Positions 7,673 through 16,089 are shown, counted from the stretch's first letter. The stretch is 64,000 bases of DNA from Aphodovivens avicola (GCA_018712515.1 DVGW01000013.1:113692-177691), one strand, 5' to 3'. A program made the numbers and translations. The notes: generated by a model from the sequence alone, not told the origin.

Positions 7673-8275
7673 TTACTTCTCCTCTTTCTTCTCCTCCTCG
7701 GCGGCCTCCTCAGCAGGAGCCTCCTCGGCGGCCTCGGGCTCGGCCTCGACAGCCTCAGCCTCAGCGGTCTCCTCGACAGCCTCGGCCGCTTCCTCGGCCT
7801 TGGCTTCCTCAGCCTCAGCCTCGACGGCCTCCTCGGCCTTCTTCGGCGCGGCCTTCTTGGCGGCAGCCTTCTTCGCCGGCTTCTCGTCAGCCTTCTCGGC
7901 CTTCTTCTGCACCGGCTCGGTCACGAGCTCCATGATGACCATGGGGGCGTTGTCGCCCTTGCGGAAACCCAGCTTCATGATGCGGGTGTAGCCGCCCTGA
8001 CGATCCTGGAACATGCCCTGCTTGACCTTCTCGAAGACCTCGCGCACGAGCTCCTTGTCGCCACCCAGGGCGGCGATGGCCAGACGGCGGGAATGCAGGT
8101 CGCCCTTCTTGGCCCAGGTGATGATCTTGTCAACGTCGGGACGGATCTCCTTGGCGCGGGATTCGATCGTCTTGATGCGATCGTTCAGCAGCAGCGCGGA
8201 CACCAGGCTGCGCTTCATGGCCTTGGTGTGGCTCTTGTCCGTGCCGAGCTTGCGCCCCTTCTTGTAATGTCTCAT
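7673..8275 (-). CDS. rplQ: Ribosomal protein L17 with long Ala/Glu-rich C-terminal tail
   Basis: The N-terminal 120 residues are canonical L17 (MRHYKKGRKLGTDKSHTKAM, DKIITWAKKGDLHSRR, GGYTRIMKLGFRKGDNAPMV). The tail of about 75 residues that follows consists almost only of Ala, Glu, Lys and Val (patches such as KKAAAKKAAPKKAEEAVEAE), starting basic and ending strongly acidic. The usual bacterial L17 is 115-130 aa, so the protein is about 60 percent longer than normal. The start has AGGAGAAG upstream. It is the last gene of the infA-rplQ cluster, 13 nt after rpoA. Confidence 0.96.
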   Translation of the reverse strand: MRHYKKGRKLGTDKSHTKAMKRSLVSALLLNDRIKTIESRAKEIRPDVDKIITWAKKGDLHSRRLAIAALGGDKELVREVFEKVKQGMFQDRQGGYTRIMKLGFRKGDNAPMVIMELVTEPVQKKAEKADEKPAKKAAAKKAAPKKAEEAVEAEAEEAKAEEAAEAVEETAEAEAVEAEPEAAEEAPAEEAAEEEKKEEK

Positions 8276-8288
8276 GATCTTGCTTCTC

Positions 8289-9239
8289 CTATTGCTTCAA
8301 GTTGAGGTCCATGGAAATGAGCTTGTCCTTCACTTCCTCGATGGACTTCGCACCAAAGTTCCTGATGTTCAGCAGATCGTTCTCGGAGAACTCGACCAGC
8401 TGGCGCACGGAATGGATGCCGGCGCGCTTCAGGCAGTTGTACGAGCGGACCGACAGATCCAGATCCTCGATCTGCTTGTCAAGCTCGGCGTTGGTCTCCT
8501 GGCCCTCGGGAGCGAAGATGGACGGCACCTCGCCCTCCTCCTCGTCCGCGATGTCGGACAGGCTCAGGAACGCGCCCATGTACTGGTTGATGATGTTGGC
8601 GGCGCGGCACACAGCCTCGGTCGGGGCGATGCTGCCGTCGGTCTCAACCTCCAGCACCAGCTTGTCATAGTCGGTACGCTGACCCACGCGGGTGTCGGTC
8701 ACGTTGAGCGTGCAGCGGCGCACGGGCGAGAACAGCGAATCGACGTGGATGACGCCGATGGGGTCCTCGGTGCGCTTGTTGCGCTCGGCGGACACATAAC
8801 CGCGGCCCACGCCGATGCGGATCGTCATGTCCAGCGTGCCGCCGTCGGCGACCGTGGCGATGACGTGCTCGGGGTTGACCAGCGTGAACTCGGTGGGAAC
8901 CTCAAGGTCGGCACCCGTCACCGTGCAAGGACCCTCGGCCAGCACGTGGGCGGTCGCCTCCTCAACATCGTCGTTGAGCGCGGAGAACACCAGGCCCTTG
9001 ACGTTGAGGACGATGTCGGTGATGTCCTCGATGACGCCCTCGGCGGTGGTGAACTCGTGCTGCACGCCTTCGATCTGGATGGCGGTCGCCTTCGCGCCGT
9101 CAAGCGACGAAAGCAGGACGCGACGCATGCAGTTGCCCAGCGTGTAGCCATAGCCACGCTCCAGCGGCTCCACAATGAAACGCGCTACGGTATCGTTGAC
9201 CTCTTCCGTGGTTACCGTCGGCCTCATGAACTCTGTCAT
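8289..9239 (-). CDS. rpoA: RNA polymerase subunit alpha
   Basis: This 316-aa protein assembles the polymerase core. The N-terminal dimerisation domain shows RFIVEPLERGYGYTLGNCMRRVLLSSL and the C-terminal domain shows SVRSYNCLKRAGIHSVRQLVEF and LLNIRNFGAKSIEEVKDKL, the helix-hairpin-helix that binds UP elements and activators. The linker is acidic. The start is set at ATG 9239 because AAGGAGG is 10 nt upstream; a TTG at 9248 would lie only 1 nt after that sequence. It lies between rpsD and rplQ. Confidence 0.97.
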   Translation of the reverse strand: MTEFMRPTVTTEEVNDTVARFIVEPLERGYGYTLGNCMRRVLLSSLDGAKATAIQIEGVQHEFTTAEGVIEDITDIVLNVKGLVFSALNDDVEEATAHVLAEGPCTVTGADLEVPTEFTLVNPEHVIATVADGGTLDMTIRIGVGRGYVSAERNKRTEDPIGVIHVDSLFSPVRRCTLNVTDTRVGQRTDYDKLVLEVETDGSIAPTEAVCRAANIINQYMGAFLSLSDIADEEEGEVPSIFAPEGQETNAELDKQIEDLDLSVRSYNCLKRAGIHSVRQLVEFSENDLLNIRNFGAKSIEEVKDKLISMDLNLKQ

Positions 9240-9268
9240 GTTGTGCAAGCCTCCTTACTGCGCGGCGA

Positions 9269-9898
9269 TTAGTTCTTCGAGTAAAGTTCGACGATGAGCT
9301 GCTCGCGAATATCCAGATCGATCTGATCGCGCTGCGGGAGCGACAGGACGCTGCCCTGCAGCTTCTCGATGTCCACCTCGAGCCAAGCCGGAACCTGAAC
9401 GCGCTCGTTGCTGATCAGCGCGCTCTTGATGACCAGCATCTCCTTGGCCTTGGGGGCCACGGAGATCAGGTCGCCCGGACGGACGCGGAACGAGGGGATG
9501 TCGACGCGACGGCCATTCACATGGATGTGGCCGTGACGGACCTGCTGACGGGCCTCGGCGCGGGACTTGGCGAAGCCCAGACGGTACACGACGTTGTCCA
9601 GGCGGCTCTCCAGGATGGTCAGGAGGTTCTCGCCGGTGACGCCCTGCTTGCGGGACGCGATGTCGTAGTACGCGCGGAACTGCTTCTCCAGAACGCCGTA
9701 GATGCGCTTGGTCTTCTGCTTCTCGCGCAGCTGCAGCAGGTATTCGTTTTCCTTGACGCGCTTGCGACCGGCCTCGCCGGGGGCGTAGGCGCGGCGCTCC
9801 ATAGCGCACTTATCGGTGTAGCAGCGGTCGCCCTTGAGGAACAGCTTGGCACCCTCGCGGCGGCACAGCCTGCAGTCAGCTCCAGTGTAACGAGCCAT
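9269..9898 (-). CDS. rpsD: Ribosomal protein S4 (zinc-binding form)
   Basis: This 209-aa small-subunit assembly protein has the N-terminal zinc site intact: Cys9, Cys12, Cys26 and Cys31 in the segment CRLC...RCYTDKC. The S4 RNA-binding domain follows (ESRLDNVVYRLGFAKSRAEA, then VRHGHIHVNGRRVDIPS). The length fits the family. It lies 19 nt downstream of rpsK and 29 nt upstream of rpoA in the usual alpha-operon order. Confidence 0.97.
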   Translation of the reverse strand: MARYTGADCRLCRREGAKLFLKGDRCYTDKCAMERRAYAPGEAGRKRVKENEYLLQLREKQKTKRIYGVLEKQFRAYYDIASRKQGVTGENLLTILESRLDNVVYRLGFAKSRAEARQQVRHGHIHVNGRRVDIPSFRVRPGDLISVAPKAKEMLVIKSALISNERVQVPAWLEVDIEKLQGSVLSLPQRDQIDLDIREQLIVELYSKN

Positions 9899-9916
9899 AA
9901 TGATTGATCCTTTCAG

Positions 9917-10315
9917 TTACACGCGACGACGCTTGCGCGGACGGCAACCGTTGTGCGGGATGGGCGTGCAGTCTTGAATGCTGGAGACCTCCAGACCAGC
10001 GGCCTGCAGCGAGCGGATAGCCGTCTCGCGGCCGGAGCCGGGGCCCTTCACGAACACTGCGACCTTGCGCAGGCCGTGCTCCATCGCGGTCTTGGCGCAG
10101 GCCTCGGCAGCCATCTGCGCCGCGAACGGGGTGGACTTGCGGGAGCCCTTGAAGCCGACGGTGCCGGCAGACTGCCACGCGATCACGTTGCCCTGAGGAT
10201 CGGTGATGCTGACGATCGTGTTGTTGAACGTGGACTTGATATGCGCAGCACCAACGGCGATGTTCTTACGCTCGGAACGCTTGATGCGCGTGCGCACGTT
10301 TTTCTTCTGAGCCAT
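9917..10315 (-). CDS. rpsK: Ribosomal protein S11
   Basis: The 132-aa platform protein of the 30S subunit shows GAAHIKSTFNNTIVSITD, the Gly-rich FKGSRKSTPFAAQMAAE and the terminal DCTPIPHNGCRPRKRRRV. The N-terminus is basic, as usual. It lies 13 nt downstream of rpsM. Confidence 0.97.
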   Translation of the reverse strand: MAQKKNVRTRIKRSERKNIAVGAAHIKSTFNNTIVSITDPQGNVIAWQSAGTVGFKGSRKSTPFAAQMAAEACAKTAMEHGLRKVAVFVKGPGSGRETAIRSLQAAGLEVSSIQDCTPIPHNGCRPRKRRRV

Positions 10316-10328
10316 TTATGCTACCTCA

Positions 10329-10697
10329 CTACTTCTTCTTGCCGCCGATTTGCTTGCGCGGACCCTTGCGGGTGCGGGCGTTCGTGTGCGTGCGCTGACC
10401 GCGAACGGGCAGGCCGCGACGATGACGCAGGCCTCGGTAGCAACCGATCTCCATGAGGCGCTTCACGTTCTGCTGAACATCGCGACGCAGGTCGCCCTCG
10501 ACGTGGAGGTTCTCCTGGATGTAGTCGCGCAGCTTGACGAGCTCCTCCTCGGTCAGATCGTCGGAGCGGGTGTCGGGGTTGATACCGGTGTCGGCCAGAA
10601 TCTTCTTAGAGGTGGTCAGGCCGATGCCGTAAATGTAGGTCAAGGCGATCTCGATGCGCTTATTGCGAGGAAGATCGACACCAACAAGACGTGCCAT
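10329..10697 (-). CDS. rpsM: Ribosomal protein S13
   Basis: This 122-aa head protein of the 30S subunit starts MARLVGVDLPRNKRIEIALT at 10697. The frame is open for 25 more codons upstream, but that part overlaps rpmJ and has no S13 homology. The motifs YGIGLTTSKKILADTGI and GLRHRRGLPVRGQRTHTNAR are present, and the C-terminal tail is basic. It follows rpmJ by 19 nt. Confidence 0.97.
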   Translation of the reverse strand: MARLVGVDLPRNKRIEIALTYIYGIGLTTSKKILADTGINPDTRSDDLTEEELVKLRDYIQENLHVEGDLRRDVQQNVKRLMEIGCYRGLRHRRGLPVRGQRTHTNARTRKGPRKQIGGKKK

Positions 10698-10716
10698 GCT
10701 TACAATCCCTTTCTTC

Positions 10717-10830
10717 CTAGCCCTGACGCTGCTTGTGGCGGGGGTTCTCGCAGATGACGAGCACCTTGCCATGGCGTCGGATGATCTTGCACTTATCGCA
10801 CATTTTCTTGACCGAAGGACGTACCTTCAT
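10717..10830 (-). CDS. rpmJ: Ribosomal protein L36
   Basis: A 37-codon gene on the minus strand encodes MKVRPSVKKMCDKCKIIRRH followed by GKVLVICENPRHKQRQG. The zinc ribbon is the C+ form: the CDKC pair, then a cysteine (ICEN) and a histidine (PRHKQ). It lies in its usual place between infA and rpsM. The ribosome-binding sequence GAAAGGAAAAG overlaps the region before 10830. Confidence 0.96.
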   Translation of the reverse strand: MKVRPSVKKMCDKCKIIRRHGKVLVICENPRHKQRQG

Positions 10831-10972
10831 TTGCTTTTCCTTTCGGTAATGCGTTTTCGACTTATCTACACGCCCAGCCGCTGGCGATAATTTTCTTCGT
10901 TGGGTGCGGTGCGCCGGATGCGACGCGGCCGCGGTGCATCGGGACGGTTCGGCTTCCGCCCTGCGTCGATGC

Positions 10973-11191
10973 TTATTTGAAACGGTAGGTAATGCGCCCG
11001 CGATTCAAGTCGTACACGGAAAGCTCGACCGTGACCTTGTCGCCCGGAAGGATCTTGATGTAGTGCATCCTCATCTTTCCGGAGATGTGGGCCAGGATCT
11101 TGTGACCGTTCTCGAGCTCGACCCTGAACATCGCGTTCGGCAATGCTTCGAGGACCTCCCCTTGAAGCTCGATGACATCTTCTTTGCTCAA
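10973..11191 (-). CDS. infA: Translation initiation factor IF-1
   Basis: The 72-aa single OB-fold protein starts SKEDVIELQGEVLEALPNAM and ends YDLNRGRITYRFK, a full-length IF-1. The start codon is TTG at 11191, preceded by AAGGAG at correct spacing. No in-frame ATG is available at the conserved N-terminus. It heads the cluster infA-rpmJ-rpsM-rpsK-rpsD-rpoA-rplQ. The upstream region to 11300 is AT-rich relative to its surroundings and includes TAGAAT at about 11233-11238, a possible -10. Confidence 0.96.
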   Translation of the reverse strand: MSKEDVIELQGEVLEALPNAMFRVELENGHKILAHISGKMRMHYIKILPGDKVTVELSVYDLNRGRITYRFK

Positions 11192-11445
11192 AAGCGCTCC
11201 TTACAGCAATACGTACGTTTTGCAGCAACGATAGATTCTATCAAAGGGAGGGTGAAATTCTAGAAAAATTCACAAGGGCGCAGAAAACCGACAAAACCTT
11301 GGGTCGGTTTTGAAATTACCTGCTTGCCAGGCGTGCGACTGGGTGCCGCGCAGCTCCGCGTCGGGATGCGGAACCGCCAGGTATTTGCGCGATGCGCGAC
11401 CGCCTTGTCGGCCTGTGTTGCGCCCGGGGACCCGGGTGCCAAGAA

Positions 11446-11519
11446 TGGCTGGGGTACCAGGATTCGAACCTAGATAGCTGGCACCAAAAACCAGAGTCCT
11501 GCCGTTGGACGATACCCCA
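11446..11519 (-). tRNA. tRNA-Gln (anticodon TTG), CCA encoded
   Basis: The 7-bp acceptor TGGGGTA/TACCCCA is intact, with discriminator G and an encoded CCA. The anticodon loop TTTTGGT gives anticodon TTG, reading CAA. The T-arm GGTTCGAATCC is canonical. Transcribed in the direction of infA. Confidence 0.95.
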
Positions 11520-11573
11520 GCGTCGGGCTGCCTTTCCCGGATGCCGCTCGATGAGCTGGCGCGCCTGGTGAAA

Positions 11574-11649
11574 TGGTGGGCCGTGAGGGAATCGAACCCG
11601 CGACCTTGGGATTAAAAGTCCCCTGCTCTACCGACTGAGCTAACGGCCC
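11574..11649 (-). tRNA. tRNA-Lys (anticodon TTT), CCA encoded
   Basis: The acceptor GGGCCGT pairs with ACGGCCC, with discriminator A and an encoded CCA. The D-arm is AGCTCAGTCGGTAGAGC. The anticodon loop CTTTTAA gives TTT, and the T-arm is GGGTTCGATTCCC. It lies 54 nt upstream of tRNA-Gln on the same strand. Confidence 0.96.
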
Positions 11650-11828
11650 ACACGTCATCGGCGCCCTCTCGCGAGAAAGAGCAATTCGTTATTGTAACGG
11701 GACGCGCCATGCGGGTCAATGCGAATGGCGGGCCGCACCGTTTCTCCCTCTCTATATATATGTTGCGGTTTTTTCGCCGACGGAAAGGGATGGGGCTACA
11801 ATCCTTGCGGCCTAAAGGGATGTGACAG

Positions 11829-11892
11829 GATGTGACAGGGGACGGTCCTTCTGTCACGTCTATGTGACAGAAGGACCGTCCCCTGTCACATC
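11829..11892. repeat. Palindromic element with perfect 29-bp arms
   Basis: Arms 11829-11857 and 11864-11892 are exact reverse complements around a 6-nt centre. Each contains GACAGGGGACGGTCCTTCTG. An extra direct copy of GATGTGACAG precedes the left arm. It lies between tRNA-Lys and a universal stress gene, and ends 11 nt before that gene's first possible ATG. A second element of the same architecture, but different sequence, is at 17447-17516. Elements of this style are typical of REP/MITE-like dispersed repeats. Confidence 0.8.
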
Positions 11893-11923
11893 TGAAGCGC
11901 ACATGCGGAAGGAAGGGGTTGCC

Positions 11924-12343
11924 ATGTGGTGCAAAAGGGTTCTGGTCGCCTATGACGGATCGAACGCGGCGCGCAAGGCCGTCGACAAGGCGTATGCGAT
12001 CGCCGAGGAGGAGCCAGAGGCGTCGTTCGTGTTCGTGCACGTGATGAAGCTCTACGCGATGGGCACCGGCGCCGAGACCGTACTGATCGAGGACGCCAAC
12101 GAGACGTTCGCCGAGCTCAAGGGGCTCGTCGCGCCCCTGGGAGAGCGCGCGGAAGCCAAGATGCTGCGCGGATCCTCGCCCGCCGACCTCATCCTGCGCT
12201 GCGCCGCCGACGAGGGGTGCGACCTCATCGTCATGGGCAGCCGCGGGCGCGGCGGCGTCAAAGGGTACCTGGGCAGCGTGAGCTACGCCATCGTGCAGGG
12301 CTCGCCTGTCGCCGTGCTCATTACCAAGGAGGAAGCTCGCTAG
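11924..12343 (+). CDS. Universal stress protein (UspA family)
   Basis: This 139-aa single-domain USP starts MWCKRVLVAYDGSNAARKAV. The ATP-binding loop MGSRGRGGVKGYLGSVS carries the G-x2-G-x9-G(S/T) pattern of nucleotide-binding USPs. The frame is open upstream, through the palindromic element, but the ribosome-binding sequence GGAAGGAAGGGG supports ATG 11924. It ends 4 nt before the MFS gene that follows and is a close relative of the USP at 13713, so the three genes appear to be one unit. The specific stress or partner is unknown. Confidence 0.9.
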   Translation: MWCKRVLVAYDGSNAARKAVDKAYAIAEEEPEASFVFVHVMKLYAMGTGAETVLIEDANETFAELKGLVAPLGERAEAKMLRGSSPADLILRCAADEGCDLIVMGSRGRGGVKGYLGSVSYAIVQGSPVAVLITKEEAR

Positions 12344-12347
12344 ACCC

Positions 12348-13568
12348 ATGGCATCCCAAGAACGCCTTTGGACGAAGGATTTCATCCTCGGAACGCTCAT
12401 CAACTTCCTTTTGATGGTGAACTACTACAGCCTGATGGTTGTGATCACCAGTTATTCCATGAAAGTCTACGGCGCGCCGGCATCCGCCGCGGGCTTGGCG
12501 GCGAGCATCTTCATCATCGGCGCCCTCATCGCGCGCATCATCGCCGGCAGCGTCATGGACCGCGTCGGCCGCAAGCGCATGCTGTTGATCGGCATCGCGG
12601 TCGAGGTGGCGTGCTCGGCGCTGTACCTGCTCGGCATCGGGTTCGCGCCGTTGTTCGTCCTGCGCTTCGCGCACGGCTTCTCGTACGGATGCTGCTCGAC
12701 GACGATCGGCACGGTCGTCACGGCGCTCGTGCCCGCCAAGCGCAAGGGCGAGGGCGTGGGCTACTACATGCTGTCCACCACGCTCGGCGCGGCGATCGGC
12801 CCGTTTTTGGGCATGTTCCTGTCGCAGAATGTCGGCTACACGGTGCTGTTCGCCACGGCAGCCGTCGTCGCGGTCGTGGGGCTGCTGTTCATCGTCAGCC
12901 TGAAGGTCCCCGAGATCGTCCGCAAGGCGAAGTCGTCCGCTGCCGCCGACGGCGGCGCGGCGGGCGGTGCCGGCGGCTTCGTCTCCAAGATCATCGAGCC
13001 CTCCGCCGTCTCGATCGGGCTCATGTGCGGCGTGCTGTTCTTCTGCTACTCCAGCCTGCTCACCTTCCTCACCCCCTTCGCCGAGGAGAACGATCTGACC
13101 ACGGCGTCGAGCTTCTTCTTCGTCGCCTACGCGGCCGCGACCTTCGTCACGCGCCCCTTCACGGGCAAGCAGTTCGACCGCAAGGGCGACCGCGTCGTCA
13201 TGGTGCCGGCGTTCATCGCGTTCACGATCGGCATGGCCCTGCTGTCCAACGTGCACCATCCCGCCGCGATGCTCGTCGCCGCGGCGCTCATGGGCTACGG
13301 CGCGGGCACGGTGCAGTCGAGCGCGCTGGCGCTTGCCGTGCGCATGGCGCCCCCCGAGAAGCTGAGCCTGGCGAACTCGACGTTCTACGCGCTGCTCGAC
13401 GTCGGCGTCGGCGTCGGCCCGCTCATCCTGGGCATCGTCGAGCCGTTCTGGGGGTACCGCGGCCTGTTCCTCTCGATGGCGGTGCTGTCGGTGGTGGCGT
13501 TCGCGCTGTACCTGTACATCGGCCGCAAAAACGGCACGATGCGCAAGCTGCTCGAGCAGAACGGGTGA
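12348..13568 (+). CDS. MFS transporter, 12 TM
   Basis: This 406-aa major-facilitator permease is flanked by two universal stress genes. The family motif A appears as GSVMDRVGRKRM in the loop after TM2, and a short Ala/Gly-rich loop (KSSAAADGGAAGGAGG) marks the middle of the protein between the two six-helix halves. It is most like drug/metabolite exporters of the DHA type, but no substrate signature is visible. ATG 12348 follows the first USP stop by 4 nt, with AAGGAGG located inside the USP 3' end, which suggests translational coupling. Confidence 0.85.
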   Translation: MASQERLWTKDFILGTLINFLLMVNYYSLMVVITSYSMKVYGAPASAAGLAASIFIIGALIARIIAGSVMDRVGRKRMLLIGIAVEVACSALYLLGIGFAPLFVLRFAHGFSYGCCSTTIGTVVTALVPAKRKGEGVGYYMLSTTLGAAIGPFLGMFLSQNVGYTVLFATAAVVAVVGLLFIVSLKVPEIVRKAKSSAAADGGAAGGAGGFVSKIIEPSAVSIGLMCGVLFFCYSSLLTFLTPFAEENDLTTASSFFFVAYAAATFVTRPFTGKQFDRKGDRVVMVPAFIAFTIGMALLSNVHHPAAMLVAAALMGYGAGTVQSSALALAVRMAPPEKLSLANSTFYALLDVGVGVGPLILGIVEPFWGYRGLFLSMAVLSVVAFALYLYIGRKNGTMRKLLEQNG

Positions 13569-13712
13569 TCCGGTTTTCAGTTGGTTTTCAGTCGGGTCAA
13601 AGCCGGCGGATATGCTCTACAATGGAGGAGCAAGCAAGCGATGCGGAGCGCATCGACCGAGCAATCCGCGCCGGAAGCGCGGGCTCGCCTTTCGGAGAAA
13701 GGGAGGGATCGT

Positions 13713-14126
13713 ATGTGGTTTACGAAGGCATTGGTGGCCTACGACGGATCCGCCGCATCGAAAAACGCCGTTGACCTGGCGATGGAGATGGCGAAGGACA
13801 GCGATCAGACGCAGTTCCTGTTCGTGCATGTGCTGAAGCTCCCGCCGGTGCGCAGCGGCACGGGCGTCGAGGCGATGTTCGCCGAGGAGGCCCAGAACAC
13901 GCTCGCCGACCTCGAGCGCATGGTCGCGCCCCTGGGCGATCGCGCGCAGGCGCGTATCCTGCGCGGCACCTCCCCTGCCGAGGTGCTGATCAAGGGCGCC
14001 GAAGAGGAGGGCTGCGACCTCATCATCACCGGCAGCCGCGGGCGCGGCGGCGTGTCGGGCTACCTGGGAAGCGTCAGCTACGCCGTGGTCCAGGAATCGC
14101 CGGTCGCGGTGCTGGTCGCGAAGTAG
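13713..14126 (+). CDS. Universal stress protein (UspA family)
   Basis: This 137-aa USP starts MWFTKALVAYDGSAASKNAV and carries the ATP loop TGSRGRGGVSGYLGSVS. It is clearly a paralogue of the USP at 11924: long stretches such as RMVAPLGDRAQARILRGTSP parallel the other copy. The start at 13713 has GGGAGGG upstream; the frame runs 44 codons further back without homology. It lies 144 bp after the MFS gene and is followed by a strong two-way terminator. Confidence 0.9.
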   Translation: MWFTKALVAYDGSAASKNAVDLAMEMAKDSDQTQFLFVHVLKLPPVRSGTGVEAMFAEEAQNTLADLERMVAPLGDRAQARILRGTSPAEVLIKGAEEEGCDLIITGSRGRGGVSGYLGSVSYAVVQESPVAVLVAK

Positions 14127-14159
14127 CAGCTGTCAGTCGGTCGAAATCGATCAGATGAG

Positions 14160-14187
14160 AACGGGGGAGCCGATGGGCTCCCCCGTT
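14160..14187. terminator. Bidirectional intrinsic terminator
   Basis: A perfect 12-bp stem (14160-14171 / 14176-14187) on a GATG loop, between the convergent USP (plus) and HD-domain (minus) genes. Confidence 0.8.
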
Positions 14188-14214
14188 TGCGTTCTGCTCC
14201 GTGCCTGCGTCGAC

Positions 14215-14811
14215 CTATGCCGGCTGGAACGTGTCCTTGTCGGGGGCGAAGGAGCGCATCGCCTGGATGGTGCGGTCGAACAGCTCGTCAAGCTCCCAGC
14301 CGCACAGCTCGGCTCCCTTGCGGATGACGTCGCGCGAGCAGCCCGCCGCGAAGCGCTTGTCCTTGAACTTCTTCTTCAGCGATTTCACTTCGAAATCCAT
14401 CACGCTCTTGGAAGGGCGCATGATGACGGCCGCCCCGATGAGCCCGGTGAGCTCGTCGACGGCGAACAGCACCTTCTCCATGAACAGCTCGGGCGCCGGG
14501 CAAGCCTCGTTGAAATCCGAGTTGTGCGTCTGGATGGAATGGATCAGCTGCTCGGTGCCGCCTGCGGCGCGCAGCATCTCGGCGGTGCGCAGCGTATGGT
14601 CCTCCGGCGTGGGATACTCCTCCCAATCAAGATCGTGCAGCAGGCCGACAAGGCACCAGAACTCGACGTTGTCCGGATCGAACTCCTGCGCGAAGTAGCG
14701 CAGGCACCCTTCCACCGCCTCGGCGTGCTCGATATGGAACGGATCCTTGTTGTGCTCGTTGAGCAGCTCGAACGCCTGGTCGCGCGTGAGCCCCGCCTCG
14801 AATGCCGTCAT
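14215..14811 (-). CDS. HD-domain phosphohydrolase-like protein
   Basis: This 198-aa protein has the HD signature: an upstream histidine in DPFHIEHAEAVEG, the HD doublet at residues 59-60 in GLLHDLDWEEYP, then HSIQTHN and a late aspartate in VDELTGLI. It belongs to the short HDIG-like hydrolases often annotated as tRNA nucleotidyltransferase-like or phosphohydrolase; the natural substrate is unknown. The start has GGGGG seven nt upstream. It stands alone, convergent with the USP unit. Confidence 0.82.
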   Translation of the reverse strand: MTAFEAGLTRDQAFELLNEHNKDPFHIEHAEAVEGCLRYFAQEFDPDNVEFWCLVGLLHDLDWEEYPTPEDHTLRTAEMLRAAGGTEQLIHSIQTHNSDFNEACPAPELFMEKVLFAVDELTGLIGAAVIMRPSKSVMDFEVKSLKKKFKDKRFAAGCSRDVIRKGAELCGWELDELFDRTIQAMRSFAPDKDTFQPA

Positions 14812-14942
14812 GCTCGTCCCCCTTCTCGATCGAAATGCTATGCCGCATTATACGGCGCAGACGACAGGAACGCGTCCGCTCCTTCCCTCGCGCACCGCAA
14901 GAAACAGGCTCCGACGCATCGCCTGATCGCAGGATGGAAAGG

Positions 14943-15944
14943 CTAGAAGACGATGCCGAGCGCGTTGCCGGCCAGACCCCAGACGACGCCCGTGGCGTAC
15001 AGCGCGACGATGATGATGAGGTTCTGGCTCATCGGGCGGTTGGCGCGCAGCAGCACGAGCAGACCGACGCCCGCCGACACGAGCAGGCCCGCCATCATGG
15101 CGCCGGCACCCAGCACGCCCTCGACATAGAGCTGGGCGATGGCGACGCTCGCCGCGCAGTTGGGGATGAGGCCCACCAGCGCCGATGCGAGAACCGACAG
15201 CACGGGGTTGGCGCCGAGGAACGCGGCGAGGACGTCCTCCCCCACGATCTCCAGCACGGCGTTGAGCGCGATCGTGATGACGAACACGAACAGCCCCACC
15301 TGCACGGTATGGATGAGCGCGCTTTTGAGGATGCCGCGCCATCCGTGCCCGTGGTCGTGATCGTGCTCATGATCGTGATGGTGGTGGTCGTGAGCGCACC
15401 CTTCAGCGCAATCGTCATGATGCTGGTAGACGAGCTCGGGGTTGTTCTCGCAGGTGGAGCACTCGTTGTTGCAGTGGCAATGGTCCTGCTCGCACAACTC
15501 GTGGATGCGCAGCTTCTGCTTGTCGCGACGGGCCAGGCGCAGCATGGTGTCGACGATGAAGCCCATCACCATGCCGACGACGATCTTGGCGCCGAGGATC
15601 TTCGCGATGGTGTCGGCGGGCACCTGCTCGGCGATGAAGATGGGCAGCATCTCATCCGACGTCGACAGGAACACGGCGAACAGCGTGCCCAGCGTGATCA
15701 CACGGCCGGCGTAGAGCGTCGCCGCGGCTGCCGAGAAACCGCACTGGGGAACCACTCCCAGCACCGCGCCGACGATCGGGCCCGCCGCGCCGGCATGCTG
15801 GATGGCCTCTTGCGTCTTGCCCGCGGTGCGGTGCTCGAGCCACTCCATCGCCACGTAGGTGATGAACAGAAACGGGATGAGGTACAGCGTGTCGGCAACC
15901 GAGTGCTCCAGGACATGCTGGACTATGTGCGTGATTTCTTCCAT
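14943..15944 (-). CDS. Putative 10-TM heavy-metal exporter with His/Cys-rich loop
   Basis: This 333-aa membrane protein belongs to the putative manganese/heavy-metal exporter family (ArsP-like, DUF2899 type). It is built as two repeated halves: VVPQCGFSAA in the first and LIPNCAASVA in the second occupy equivalent positions, each with a conserved cysteine. Between them lies a hydrophilic loop (residues 151-200) with seven Cys and many His residues (CHCNNECSTCEN, then AHDHHHHDHEHDHDHGHG), an obvious metal-binding segment. The ion is not determined. There is no neighbouring regulator. Confidence 0.8.
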   Translation of the reverse strand: MEEITHIVQHVLEHSVADTLYLIPFLFITYVAMEWLEHRTAGKTQEAIQHAGAAGPIVGAVLGVVPQCGFSAAAATLYAGRVITLGTLFAVFLSTSDEMLPIFIAEQVPADTIAKILGAKIVVGMVMGFIVDTMLRLARRDKQKLRIHELCEQDHCHCNNECSTCENNPELVYQHHDDCAEGCAHDHHHHDHEHDHDHGHGWRGILKSALIHTVQVGLFVFVITIALNAVLEIVGEDVLAAFLGANPVLSVLASALVGLIPNCAASVAIAQLYVEGVLGAGAMMAGLLVSAGVGLLVLLRANRPMSQNLIIIVALYATGVVWGLAGNALGIVF

Positions 15945-16089
15945 AGCGCGCTATTGTAGCCGAACGGCGACGCTCCGCCCGTCCTTACAGCAAGACAACA
16001 CGGGGAAACCGACCGGTTACAGAACGCGACGTCCGCGCGATTGGTTGCTATAGTCTGAGGAAAGAGGTTTTCAAGAGAGGATGAGCACG

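Noticed and set aside
11446..11892. tRNA-associated attachment site of an integrated element
   Set aside because: No repeat of the tRNA 3' end, integrase or phage gene follows; the neighbouring palindrome is a separate kind of repeat.
12348..13568. A drug-specific assignment for the MFS genes at 12348 and 32196
   Set aside because: Only general MFS motifs are visible; no substrate-specific signature or informative neighbour supports a named drug.
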